Below are positions 15,272 through 26,984 of a stretch of DNA of 64,000 bases, piece by piece; the first letter of the stretch is position 1, and each line of letters starts with the position of its first letter. This DNA is from Cyprinodon diabolis (Eukaryota; Chordata; Actinopteri; Cyprinodontiformes; Cyprinodontidae): assembly GCA_030533445.1 (NCBI GenBank), contig CM060072.1, forward strand, positions 26,311,609 to 26,375,608, written 5' to 3'. A program made the position numbers and the translations under genes. The notes under the pieces are model-generated. The model did no database searches and was not told where the DNA came from. It saw only the letters and a list, made by a program, of their open reading frames with translations.

Positions 15272-18200
15272 TCACACATACGCGTTCCTGTTATAATTAC
15301 TCGGTGCAGACTGAGACGTTGCCACAGTTGACAGAACATGTCCCCTGGAGGCTGGCTGGTATGGGTAGGATCTAAAAGAAAAAAATACGGCTCAGCACTG
15401 GCTTTTAAAGTGCGCTACACGATGCAAGGACAGATACTCACATCTTTTCACTAGGAGAGTTCAGCTTGCAAGCACATAACAGGCAGGAACCTCCACAGAT
15501 GGCAAGTACAGCAGACGACCAGCCGATGTACAGACCCTGACCAATCTCATACCTGTAACACGATAGTTTATCTCATATTTACTTATCTTTGGCTTATTCC
15601 AAGGTAAACTGGATATAACTGTTGTTCTGATGTGTAATGTTCTTGTTAACTTACTTTGTTCCTAAATAAAGTTCATTAAAGAACTCCTGGGTGATGTTTG
15701 CTGCATACCAAGAAACGGCAATCATGGTGCAAAGCCCTTTGGAAACACAAAAGTTTCTTTTAAGCATATTAATGATTGTTAAACACACAAACATCACACT
15801 TGTGGCAAATAAATGGTTCTAGTGATCGCTGGAAAATGTTTTCATGTAAATGAAGGTACTTGATACATAATAAAAAAATGGCCTGGAATAAAAGTGGATA
15901 ACAAGTTTAGATATTTCTAGAATAAATAGAAGTTTTTTAATAGCTTTTTAAGAGTATGCAAATTGGCTCCAGATCCAACCCATACCCACCTCAATATATT
16001 TTGTTTATTAACCCTTTAAAGCCTTAACCATGAAATAATTCAAAGAACATTGACATTTTTAAAAATTACATTTTCATTAAACTTTCTGAAAAATGTCGTA
16101 TAATGTAAATTAGATCATTTATTTGCATCAAATGTGATACATTAGGCAATTCAATATAATATTTTATACATTTTCTGTTCATTACATGTGTCTGAATATT
16201 TAAGTTAGTGTTTCAACAACAAAAATTTCAAATATGATGCAATTGGCTTTAAAAGGTTAAAGAGACTCCAAAAAAAGTTAAAAACCAATCCACTGGACTT
16301 TGTTTCCAAGTTTGAAGATGTTTCACTTCCCATCCAGGAAGATTTTTCAATTCAAAGTGTCAAAAACCTTCCTGGATGGGAAGCGAAACCTTTTCAAGCT
16401 TGGAAACAAAAGTAAATAGGTTGTTTTTTTGTTTTTTGTTTTTTTTAACCTTTTTTTGGAATGACTATGACCTGGATGACTGAGAATCGTCACCAGTTTA
16501 TTAAAATGACATTTTGGAAGTGTTTAGTAAAAAATATCCTTTTTATTTTACACTTTATGACTAAAACATTGTTTAATCAGTAGACTGACACCTCAGTAGT
16601 TCAGCGCCAATTAATCTGTAAGCCTATTTTCCCTGAATGTACTTTGGAAGTTCCTGCGTGGCTCGGTGGAAGTAACTTTGTATGCATGTTAAAATGGTCA
16701 GACCTAACAAACGATTGAAGCCTTTTAATCAAGAGGGACTTTGTAGATACGCAGAAGCCATCCAGCTCAACTTGGACAACAATGTCAAACTTATTTAGTG
16801 CCTTTAAAAGATTGAAAGCTTGAGAGCGACTGGTTCCAGGGAAAGACAATGGTCAACACTGGATATGCATTTGAGTCTTGGAGGGAGCTTAGAGACAAGT
16901 TTGGAATAAAAAGGAACCCTCAAATGGCTTTCTTTCTACTCAGAAGGTAATACAAGATAACACTGACCATATTAAATAGTTCTGTCCAGTTCTCAGGAGT
17001 ATACCCGGAGTATGTCTATGAGTAAAACCTCTTCTTTGTAGCAGATTATTCTGTTCTAAGTATTAGCGGGTTCTACGAGAACAAACCGCAGAATCCTGCA
17101 GTTCTGTGTCTTGGCCACAGGTGTCAGTATGATTAGACAACTGTAATGTCATTTTAAAGCAACACTGTAACTTTTAGCAAACATGGAGTTTCTTGTAAAG
17201 AAAAGGCCTCATTTACCCCTCTAGATTAAATCCTACATCAGAGAACCAAAAAATATGTCTGATTAGGTAGGAGTCATATCTGTTTTGTTGGTTAAGAGCA
17301 ACTTTCAGCTTAGTTAGCTCACATGTCTTGCACTCGAACTGCTGTAAAGCGGCGCTCTGGGTCACAGGACTCATTCAGTGAGAAATTGGCCTCTTTCACG
17401 TTACTTCTAGGGGAGTTCATATAGGGCAAATGGGAAATATTGACCAGAGAAATCATTTAAAATTTCCCAAACTAAGCTGATACTTTGATGAAGGTTAAGC
17501 AGTGTTGCGTAAGTTATTGCATATCCACTTTTTTTCTTTGGTGGCAACATGAAAGTCAGTCAGAGTTTCAGAATAAATTTAGGGCCTTTCAAGTTATCAT
17601 CTGATAAAAATCAGAAATAAGGTACCAGACTTGCTGTTATTAGCAAGGCACACTGTGCAGAGCAGAGGGTGGCGCTCACTCTCATGGACTGAATAGACAA
17701 ATAGGCAATAACCTTTGTCAAACACCAGTAGTGGCTCGCACACTAAGCCATCTGACATCAGTACTATTAATGATAAGCTGTGAATCTGATACCACCTTCT
17801 GTTATTACTAGTGTTGCACCGATACCAGTATCGGGCGGGGCCCTGATTCAGCACTAAAATGGTGGTATCGGTATAGGCGAGTACCAGCAAATAGGGCATT
17901 GATACCATTTTGAGAGCCAAAAGTTTATTCAACTATTGTCACCCATTACAGGTAGGCAATAAAAAAGTTCTACTGGATTCACTTTGTATTAGTCTTTTTC
18001 CTGCTTCACAAATGTAGGCAGCAGCTTGACAAAGCCATGATGGCAATTATTTTAAATCCAAGTAGTATGCAGTTCTTCATATATACACACATCAATTTCA
18101 AACAGATGGTATCGGTATCGGCCAATACTGCACAGCCAGGTTCGGGTATCTGGGCCAAAAAATGGCGTTGGCGCAACACTAGTTATTACCCTCAGTCAAA

Positions 18201-21200
18201 GGCTGACAGGAAAAGAGTAACAACTAATTATCTTTTTTTACAATCAAACATCCCACTTTTAAAGGCATTTTTAAAGTGTGTTTTTTTTTCACCCAGAATA
18301 AAGAAAAACAAACTCCAACCCCAAAATAAGCCAATTTTAACGTTCAAGGTTTCCTCCTTGATTTGCTGTCTTTAAATAGGCGGTTTAAGCTAAAGCTTGA
18401 TTTGCCCTTTCTACCAACACTGACCTAGAATTCGACACCTTTATTTCAACAATTCACAGACCAGTGTTAATAAAGGTCCTCTGTGAACAGACAGTTCTAT
18501 TAGGAGCAAGATAACCTTTTCAAAAGATCAACTATTTACTGATAGCTTGTCTTCGGTACACAAAGGTTGGAGCGCCCGACATGTTTACCTAGCAAAGTGT
18601 TCAATGTGAAGAGGTTAGGCTGAGCTCTCTTAACACTGTTCTCCGGTTATTCAGCTCTGGGGACCAAACCTTTTATTTATCCCTTTTATCACGTTTGAGT
18701 AATTTGAGTTCTTTTCTAAGACCTTTTTACCTTGGAGTAAAAAGAACACCCCTCCGATTGCCACAATCCTCCCTTTCAGGACGTAGTTTTCTCCACACAC
18801 TTTGGTGCACTGCATCCCCACAAGAGACGCCACAACGGCGAATGTCCCAAACACAATGGAGGCGATCATCAGCGCCCGGGAAGCTTGAATGTACCCTGTA
18901 TGAAAACATTAAGTCATACATCAGGCATTTGCTCTGAGACCTGCGAAATAATAAGAGTGTCAAAAATGTCCAGGCACACACCAATATTAAACTGTAACCA
19001 ATAGGTGTATTGATATGTTTGACTTGTCTTATAAAATGGTATAAATTCACTGTAATTTATTAAACATTTAATTCAATAACCCTTTGTTCCTTTTCTTGAA
19101 TATTTTAAATATTAATCCACCAGAACTTGTCAATTTTTCAAAGGTGGTTTCCATTAGTAACAGTAAGGTTGATGGGGAAACATAGGTGTGGTTTCAGCCA
19201 CACTATTCACTGTTGCACAAGTTTTATCAATAGTCTTGAGACCAGTGCGTTTGTTTCCTCAGCTTTGTAACAGCAAAACAAGGCTTCATAAAATTCAAAG
19301 TTAATTTATACTTTCACCACTAAATAAAAGTCCCTCTTAGATTTGTGATGAACAAAGAAAATAGCAAGTAATCCTTATGCTGTCATAATATCGGTGCACA
19401 TTTTTTTTTAATTATATCTTCTTACTGTGTAAAACCGTGAGAACAAAAAACACAGCAAACAATGTTTTTATCCTTTTATGACTTCTTAAACTATGTCATA
19501 TTATGTTGTTTTGGGAGACAAGTTCAGCCAGTCTGCCGAGTTAGTTTATGACTGAATGAATCTCTTTGAAAGAGTTTTAAACTTCTATGACATTTTTTTC
19601 CCTCTTGTTTGCTGCTGTAATTAGTGCGCACTCTTTCCTTTGTTCCTTCACTTGATCATATCTGATATTTTATGTGTTTACAACATGCTATAGCCACTAT
19701 AATACAAGGCTTCTGGCTCTAAAATGCTCCATGCTCTTATCTAGATAAAGTCAAATTGAACAAGACTGTAATCTATTCTTACTTTCTAAGACTTATGGCC
19801 ATAGTCTCTTGTGACTTTTAATTTTTGTCTTTTCTTACATGATGGTTCGATTAGTCAGCCTTCTTCAATCTCAGGATTTCTGATCAGATTAACTGTGGAT
19901 TATCAACGCGGTTTTGTGAGGACCACATACCATTAAGAGCGAGTAAAGATGGGAAGTCTCGGCAGTTGTGAACCCCGGTAGAATCAGTTGCACAGGACAT
20001 CCACAGGTTTTCGTAGATGGTCGAGGTGGTGATAACATTACCGTCCACACTAGACTCCCTCCAGTATCGATTCGGAAGGGCCACACCAACCATGATCCAA
20101 CCCAAAAAGCCCAAAAAGGCAGCAAAAAAGCTTCCACCATTGGATTCATTTTGTCATTTTTGTCATTCTTTCTTTTTTCTGGCTTGTCTTGAAATGATCC
20201 GCTCAGAGGAAGACGAATTAATAAATTAAACCGGCGAAGCTCTCTTGATGCCTAACCCCTGGCTCACACCGACTCCGGTCTTACCGTTGCGGTGCGGTGG
20301 GTGCGGCGCCGCAGTGATTCCAAGTCATTAAAAAGACGTAAACCTCTCTCACCGGCTGCTGAGCTGTCCGGCTCCGGTTACCGAGACACTCCGGCGCTGC
20401 GGAAAATTCAGCAAGAAAGCTATCCTTGCGGCGTGCCGGAGCCCTCCGCAACAAGCTCTCGCAAATATCCTTATTTGGGCCGTGTTATCGCGTGAAGTTA
20501 TGTGAACTCAAGTGAACTTCTGTTAAATCTCCGGACCTGTTGCCGGAGCCGCAGAGCCGCACCGCACCGTAGTCAAAAGGGCGGTGTGAGAGGGGGTGTG
20601 CGGGAGTTGCGGTCTCCGTCGGCTCGGTAACCGCACCGGAGCCAGTGTGAGCAAGGGGTAAGGGTCTGTTTGCCACAGGTCCACAAACCAGTTCCCAGCA
20701 AACCTTGCGCTACGGTGCTACAAAACCCTTCAAATGAGTGATTAATTCCATGTACCCCACTTATAATTTTCCCTATTATTCAACTTTCTATTGAAACTTT
20801 TGAAAGGTAACTGTTTACCGAACTTGGGGAACTACAGAGAAGTGTAGTGTAGCCTAAGCCTTTCAAACCTCTTCACCAAAGTCTATAGACCTAACACTAT
20901 GTATCACCTATGGCCATTTGCTTTGAACACTATGTCAACAGTATTAAATAAATTCTTGGAGAGATTCAAGTCAAGCTCCAACTCCTTAAAACTCCCTGAT
21001 TGGGAAAGCATCATGGGACACCGTGCAGCCCCTAGAGGTGGGGGTTGGGGGGGGGGGCATTTGCTTGCTTGCCTAGCATCCAGAAATGAATCATCAAAGC
21101 TTGAAAGAAATATTAACTTCCTTTTTCTTTAACGACATTTCCTGTAGAGAACCACTTAGCTAGACTTGTGCAGTAAAACCTGCCATAACCATTTTACACT

Positions 21201-22455
21201 CTTCTTGAGGGCTTAAAGTCATTCATCTGGACTATAAACTGTTGTATCTCAGTCCTTTTTTATGGCTGCTCAATCAATATCTCTAAAAATAAAAGGCTAA
21301 CTTGGGCTGATATCCTCTACTCAATGTTTTCTAGATCTCACAAAGTCCAAGAAAAATATTTAGAGACAGTGAAAAATTACAGTTTAATTTTAAAAAACCT
21401 AAAACTTGTAATAATTTCCCAGGATATTCATATTTTTAGGCTTTACTGCACATTCCAACAATTAACAAATAATATTTACTAATTTATAGGAACTTTATAT
21501 CATTTTTGATAGATTAAGCATTACTACATGTATCTGGTAGGATGGTTAAATATTTTCAAGAAAAAGAAATGCCACAGTTATGTCTCAAAAACTCAAAAAT
21601 CAAATATGCTACAACATGCTTCAATGGCTTATTACATTCACCTCTCTCTATAATACCAGTAGTAATGGTTCCACCAAACTACAGGGCTTTTTGGCCAGAG
21701 GTAGTTGTTTAAAATAAGAAATTTAAACTCTGCACACACCTATGAAATCAATTAAAAATCAGACCAATATTTTGTTTATTTAATTTCTTTTTTTTTTTTG
21801 ATTTGCACCAAAATCTCAAAATAGACTTAAATAATTTTGGAGTTTGAAGAGGTAACTGGTTGAATCACCCATTACTGTTTAATATTACAGATGCATGCAG
21901 TCAAATATTAATGTTTAGTTTGAGTAAAAAGAAAATTAGGAGTATAATTTACAGCAATTTGTTTTATTTAAAAAAAAGGGTTCCATGAGAATAGAAACCA
22001 GCCTTTTCTCTGCATTGACGCTTGGATGGAAAATGCTCAGTCAGCTATTTTGATTCTGCTGAATCTTTAGAATAAAAAGAGAGCAAATATTACAGTTGGC
22101 AAAATACTGATGTAAGCTAAGATTATTCTATTTTAATGAAGTCATTTAACAGTGTGCATAATTCATGTTTGCAAATTCTCCCAGATATACCCTTTAATTG
22201 TTGCAGAGATCAATCTTTTAGTCAATTCCTTCACTTACCTGGAAGGGCAAGGAGGGATGGAAAATCCCGACAGTTGTAGACCCCCGTAGAATCACTTGCA
22301 CAAGACATCCAGAGGTTCTCATAAATAGCAGAGGTTAAAATTACGCTCCCATCTTGCGTCGATTCTTTCCAATAATGACTCTCCAGTGAAACGTAAGTCA
22401 GTATCCAGCCCCCAAAACCCAGGAAAAGTGCTAGAACCTCGATAAACTCCTTCAT
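15272..22455 (-). CDS. cldn15: Claudin-15-like tight-junction protein, isoform from the distal first exon
   Basis: Four-helix tight-junction protein that seals, or forms ion pores in, the paracellular space. Exons on the minus strand are 22455-22239 (first exon), 18895-18731, 15736-15655, 15552-15442 and 15371-15272; they join in frame to 224 residues. The first exon encodes helix 1 and extracellular loop 1 with the claudin signature W29, NLW, Cys52 and Cys62. Shared exons encode [12 protein letters not shown] (helix 2), [12 protein letters not shown] (loop 2), [11 protein letters not shown] (helix 4) and a tail ending in YV, the usual PDZ-binding end. Glu46, Asp55 and Asp64 sit where mammalian claudin-15 has its acidic pore residues, so a cation-selective pore is predicted. 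SWYAANIT and NRNAYV favour claudin-15 over claudin-10. Which fish paralogue (15a, 15b or 15-like) is undecided. A second first exon lies at 20149-19931. Confidence 0.88.
16280..16500. repeat. Palindromic dispersed repeat (GGAAACAAAGTCC family), copy in the claudin intron
   Basis: GACTTTGTTTCCAAG ... CTTCCCATCCAGGAAG is followed about 30 bp later by its inverse (CTTCCTGGATGGGAAG ... CTTGGAAACAAA), giving a long hairpin, and then by ATGACCTGGATGACTGAGAA. Related copies occur at 34140-34500, 42765-43020 and 44850-45010. Confidence 0.7.
17809..18181. mobile_element. hAT-type MITE, 373 bp
   Basis: The ends are TAGTGTTGC inverted repeats and the element is flanked by a perfect 8-bp duplication, GTTATTAC (17801-17808 and 18182-18189). 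The interior repeats the GGTATCGG / CCGATACC motif. No transposase frame. It is inserted in the claudin intron between the shared exons 2 and 3. Confidence 0.85.
19931..20149 (-). CDS. cldn15: Alternative first coding exon of the claudin-15-like gene, with an apparent one-base deletion
   Basis: It encodes the same segment as the distal first exon (helix 1 and loop 1: [42 protein letters not shown]) and ends with a GTATGT donor in the phase that joins the shared exon at 18895. The ATG at 20149 and the claudin frame are not in register: a run of six T's (minus strand) follows GAAGC, and seven would restore one frame beginning MNPMVEAFF and running into the loop. No in-frame ATG exists for the claudin frame otherwise. 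Either this copy is newly broken or the assembly dropped a base in the homopolymer. Loop 1 is otherwise fully conserved, including the acidic residues in YENLW, CATD and CRDF, which argues for a sequence error or a very recent lesion. Confidence 0.8.
20256..20658. mobile_element. GC-rich Harbinger-like MITE just upstream of the proximal claudin first exon
   Basis: CCCCTGGCTCACACCG on the left mirrors the reverse complement of CACTGGCTCC...GCAAGGGG on the right (about 23 bp with few mismatches), and TAA flanks both ends (20253-20255 and 20659-20661), the 3-bp TWA duplication expected for PIF/Harbinger. The interior is CpG-rich and unlike its A/T-rich surroundings. It lies about 105 bp upstream of the ATG at 20149. 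Confidence 0.8.
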
Positions 22456-23559
22456 GTTGCAAAGTAAGTTTCTATCAATAATTAAATGTGATGGACCCTA
22501 CCTCTGCCAGGAGCTCTATATCCTACATCTGTGTCTGATATACATTTTGGGAGTGTGAGAACTGACTCAGGGTGTTTTTTTTTTTTTTTCTTCCACGTGC
22601 AACAGCCAAACCTGAAAATTTGAACATTGATTTGTTGCTGTAGTTACATTTTAAGTGTGCTTTTCCCGCCCAAAATTGATGGCTTTTCACACACAAGCAC
22701 GTGCCTAAGAGTTAATAAATCAGTATTTAAGCACAAAACTTTATAAGTACCAATTAAAATAATTAATGAATAACAAAGTTATTTCTTACATTACCTTCTT
22801 GATTTATTTGTATTACCTTGTTCTACTGTATTTTTATTATTTAGAAGTTTTAATATAGAAAATAATCTACAAATTGAGTTAAAATAAGTGGATTTTTTGG
22901 CCATTAAACTTTGCATATAAGAGAGGGTCATATTTAAGGATTTGCCATTGTTGTCTGAGTTGATCAAATTATCTTCCCTCCCTGCCCCCTTTCCGGTTTT
23001 GAAGAATTATTTGGTAGCCAAAATCCGAAAATAGGTTATTTTGAGATCAAAAGTAAATACTTACATATGTGGAAATACTAAACTGAGAACAGAGCAAACG
23101 GTGAGAGCCGAAAGAAGTGTGAAACAATTTATCCTTTTTTTTTTTTTTTTGTCAACTCTGGTTAAGCATTAACAAGTTTTGCCGCAAGACAATAGATGCA
23201 TTGAAGTTTTTTTTTTTCTTAAACTTTAGTGCAACAGGTGCCTTTTCAGTTAAAACCCGAATGTGACACGGCTCTTCTGAAGCCCTCTCATAATTCATCC
23301 TTCACGAATATCCAACATATGGACAAGTTTGACAATTAAAAGTCCTCAGCTGTCTGCAAATCTAGTTGTTTAAAGGGAGCTGTGATGTTTACCTGGTGGA
23401 TTGGCTAAGAAAAAAATATCTTTGTTTGGTATAAACTTTACACTCTTTATTTACTGTCTGTATCTTATCGCATGTGTATTCTCTTCTATAAGAGGTCGGT
23501 GCAAAGTGCTAATTTGCACTTTGCTTACAGTATTATTCAGTTTAGCTCCTAATCTATTA
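22456..23559. other. Region upstream of the distal claudin first exon
   Basis: No coding exon is seen. It should hold the promoter for the distal first exon, but I see no clear TATA box or CpG-rich segment; it is A/T-rich with T runs at about 22578 and 23138. The start codon has an A at -3 (CAACATGA), a favourable context. Confidence 0.4.
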
Positions 23560-24346
23560 CCTGTTAATGTTTCATTATTATATCCTCCCCTTCTTGTCAC
23601 CTGAATTATTTATGCACAAATGTCCGTATTTACCTTTTCACTATTATAACACGGCAGCCTTTAGGGTTTGTTCCAACCTCCAGACAAGAACACACATTTA
23701 AATTTTTTATTGCTGATAGCCAGATTGTTCTCCTACTGTGTCGGTGAGATCAGTCAGTGCACAGCTTTATTTTTATATTTGATCAGATAAAAGGTGTCTG
23801 TAGGTCTCTTAGGTGTTTATTATGTATTAAAATAGTCACATTCGCTGGAGAGAAGATAACGTTCGTCAGCAAATACCCAGCTGTTTCCAGCTGCCAGAGG
23901 TTCACTGTAATTACAGGTAGCTGATGAGTGTGATGTATACACTGTATATGACATCATCTTCATCATTAACTGACATATCGGCAATCTGGTGGTGTTTCAT
24001 CAATCAGTTTTTTTTTATTTTGTTTTGTCATTGACTTGAGAAAAAATGTCCTTGTGGTGGCTTAAAAAAGTGCCTCCCCTTTAAACAAACCATCTGTCTT
24101 TGACAGGAATTAATACCCTATGGAAAAAAAAGCTGAGTCAACCAGCCTTTTCCAGGAAACTTTATCAGGAGTCTTTGACTCTGAAGTAGAATTTTAATTT
24201 TATGGTCTCAAAAATGCAACAAAAAAACATAACTGAATTTTAATACTTTTTTGTAATCAAACATTAAGATTTCATTACATTTATCCACCACACCTTGGAC
24301 TACAATAAATAATTTGTGGGGGATCTATACTCTTCACAGCATGGTT
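23560..24346 (+). repeat. Segmental duplication, copy 1
   Basis: It matches 25988-26719 almost base for base from GTTAATGTTTCATTATT to CTACAATAAA and CAGCATGGTTCA, in the same orientation. This copy has about 60 bp (around 23845-23900, GAAGATAACGTTCGTCAGC) that the other lacks. The content is non-coding. Confidence 0.9.
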
Positions 24347-24827
24347 CAAAAACCTTTTTAAAGCTAAGGGCTTCTTCATGGGTACTGAGCCCTAGTAAGG
24401 GCAACCAATTCTGATCTATGAATAGGAGGGATCAGCATTCACCTAAACTTCATGCATCATACACACATTTTATTCTTTCTTTTAATTTCTAATTTTCTTT
24501 CAGATATTGTCATTTTGAAATCTATATAAATGCTTAAATGCTCTATAAATGTCAAGTTGTTCTGTTCTCAAAATATGCTGAGGGCCCACCATTTGGTTCT
24601 CAATGGTAAATTTGTTGTGAATTTATGTTATTTATTCAAATATCTTTCAGACTATAATGTGTTGTTCTATGAACAAATGCCCAACTGGCTTAATCACAGC
24701 CAAAAAATTGAACTCATATGAAGTAAATCCCCAGCAACTTCCATTGAAAATATAATAATTTATTAACAAAAATAATTTAACCCCAAGTCAAAAACATTTC
24801 AGTTAAAAACTTCAGATAAGCTAGTGA

Positions 24828-25216
24828 TGTCAGGCTGAGAACAGAAAGATCAGAACCGAGCAGACAAATGTAGGCAGGATGATCCAAAGGGCAAAGCCAA
24901 AGGCGATGTCAGAAGCGTGCTTGGTTGTCAGAACCAGGATGTCAGAGAGCCGGTGAGGTGCTGAGGGAGAATCCAAGCCAGAGTTGGGTCACAGTTCCAG
25001 GTACGGGACAAGGACAGGCAGATATGTGGTGTGAGTCAAGACAGGTCAGGTAAACAGATCAGGCTAAGAGGTTGAGAGGCAGAACAGGTAAGGATCAGTT
25101 AAACAGAATACAGGAACGCTAGAAAAACTCTCACCAATGGCTTAAAAAAATCTGGCACTGATGACTGGTCTGAAGGCTGGTTAAATAGAGACTAATACAA
25201 TTGGATCAGAAAAGCA
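24828..25216 (-). mobile_element. LTR-like repeat, 5'-truncated inverted copy
   Basis: On the minus strand it aligns with 36235-36724: CAGCCTTCAGACCAGTC, CTGTTCTGCCTC, TGGAACTGTGACC and TCTCTGACTTCCTGG-type phrases occur in the same order, and the 3' end is TGACA. The 5' part is lost where the hAT-like end at 25217 begins. Non-coding. Confidence 0.65.
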
Positions 25217-25480
25217 CAGTGGTGTCAAAAATACACACATTTGTTACTTAAGTAGAGGTATAGATACTGCAGTTTAAAAACACTCTGGTAAAAGTTGAAG
25301 TATCAACTTGACCTCTTTACTCAAGGAAAATTGAAAAAAGTATGTGCTCCAAAAACTACTTAAGGTATAAAAGTATAAAGTAACCTTATAAAAAAACAGC
25401 CAGACGCCACCATATGAATTGAAAGCTAAATTTTTCGACTATATTGAAAAATTATTTGAGATATGGCCAAGGATATGGGG
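25217..25480. mobile_element. hAT-like terminal sequence
   Basis: Begins CAGTGGTGTCAAAAATAC and continues with TTACTTAAGTAGAGG and ACTCTGGTAAAAGT, a pattern seen at the ends of a widespread fish hAT group (hAT ends often read CAGNGGTG). Similar fragments in the other orientation end at about 41340 and 42472. The other end of this copy is not defined. Confidence 0.45.
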
Positions 25481-25673
25481 GGTCTTGTTGGTCTCCGTCT
25501 CCCGATACGTTTTCGCCTGTGTCCGACCTTTCAGACATTTCAACATCTTTTCTTGAATCCGACATTGTAGCATGGCATAGACTATTCACGTTTGCAGTTT
25601 CAAGAACACCTGCTTGCTTCTGAGGATTTCCTTTATCTAACCAATGAGTGTTTGCGTTATATGACTCATCCAA
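25452..25673 (-). pseudogene. Short frame possibly from the N-terminus of a hAT transposase
   Basis: The peptide is acidic and Ser/Asp-rich and ends PPYPWPYLK. Segments ending in a PWPYL motif precede the BED zinc finger in some fish hAT transposases; that resemblance is from memory and weak. The frame stops directly after the motif, with no BED finger, so at best it is a remnant of an internally deleted element. Confidence 0.3.
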
Positions 25674-25987
25674 TTACACTAGTTTTCACTAGACGTGGAT
25701 GGCACCAATGATCTGCATTGGATGACGCACATGACGTGAAATAAATATTTATAAACAATAAACCAGGGGTAACTAATTAAAAATCATTGGGGTCCTAATA
25801 AAGAAAATCATCAACCAGTAAAGGTCGAGAGACATTTGTAATTATAATCCCCTACTTTAAACAGAATTTAACACTGAAATAAAATGAGGTATTTATGCAC
25901 TCATGTTATACATTGAACAAAAAAAAAATTAAACTAAATAGAAATTGCCAAAAATTGCATCCCGTGCTATCTCAGAGGAGTTGACAC

Positions 25988-26719
25988 TTGTTAATGTTTC
26001 ATTATTCTATCCTTCCCTTCATGTCACCTGAATTATTTATGCACAAATGTCCGTATTGACCTCTTCGCTATTATAACACGGCAGCCTTTGGGGTTTTTTC
26101 CAACCTCCAGGCAAGAACACACATTTTAATTTTTTATTGCTGATAGCCAGATTTTTTTCCTACTGTGTCGGTGAGATCAGTCATTGCACAGCTTTATTTT
26201 ATATTTGATCAAATAAAAGGTGTCTGTAGGTCTTTTAGGTGTTTATTATGTATTAAAATAGTCACATTCAGGTGGTTCACTGTAATTACAGGAAGCTGAT
26301 GAGTGTGATGTATACACTGTACATGACATCATCTTGATTGGTAACTGACATATTGACAATCTGGTGGTGTTTAATCAATCAGGTTTTTTTTTTATTTTGT
26401 TTTGTCACTTACTTGAGAAAAAATGTCCTTGTAGTGGTTTAAATAAAGTGCCTCCCCTTTAAACAAACCATCTGTCTTTGACAGGAAATAATATCTCATG
26501 GAAAAGCTGAGTCAACCAGCCTTTTCTAGAAAACTTTATCAGGCTTCTTTTACTCTGAAGTAGAATTTTCTTTTTATGGACTCAAAAATGCAACAAAAAA
26601 CCCAACTGAATTTTAATACTTTTTTGTAAGCGAAGATTAAGATTTCATTACATTTATCCACCACACCTTGGACTACAATAAAGAATTTGATGGAGATTTA
26701 TACTCTTTACAGCATGGTT
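25988..26719 (+). repeat. Segmental duplication, copy 2
   Basis: Direct copy of 23560-24346, differing by scattered substitutions and a ~60-bp deletion after GTCACATTC. A (ATCC)n microsatellite begins immediately at its right end. Confidence 0.9.
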
Positions 26720-26726
26720 CACCAAT

Positions 26727-26800
26727 CCATCCATCCATCCATCCATCCATCCATCCATCCATCCATCCATCCATCCATCCATCCATCCATCCATCCATCC
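26727..26800 (+). repeat. (ATCC)n microsatellite
   Basis: About 18 uninterrupted copies of the tetranucleotide. It produces spurious open frames such as repeated WMDG and HPSI peptides. Confidence 0.97.
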
Positions 26801-26984
26801 AGGATATATATCCAGTGTTCCAGGATATATCTGCTTGTCTACTGAGCATGGATGATCAGTGCTTTTCAAGGTGGGTTTTTTGAAATTTCGATCCAACAAC
26901 TTTTTCAATCCACTAGACATTCTGACACACTCATGGACAACAGTGGCGTCAGATGTAGGAGTTTGCCCTGAAATTCGAAGAGCT

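Noticed and set aside
19884..20149. Two overlapping minus-strand frames at the proximal claudin exon taken as separate genes
   Set aside because: They are the same exon on either side of a one-base homopolymer difference.
15272..22455. Assignment of the claudin as CLDN7 from the 17p13.1 context, or as CLDN10
   Set aside because: Loop 1, SWYAANIT in loop 2 and the NRNAYV tail fit claudin-15 best; position alone does not decide.
26654..26920. Open frame with repeated WMDG on the minus strand and HPSI on the plus strand
   Set aside because: Translation of the (ATCC)n microsatellite.
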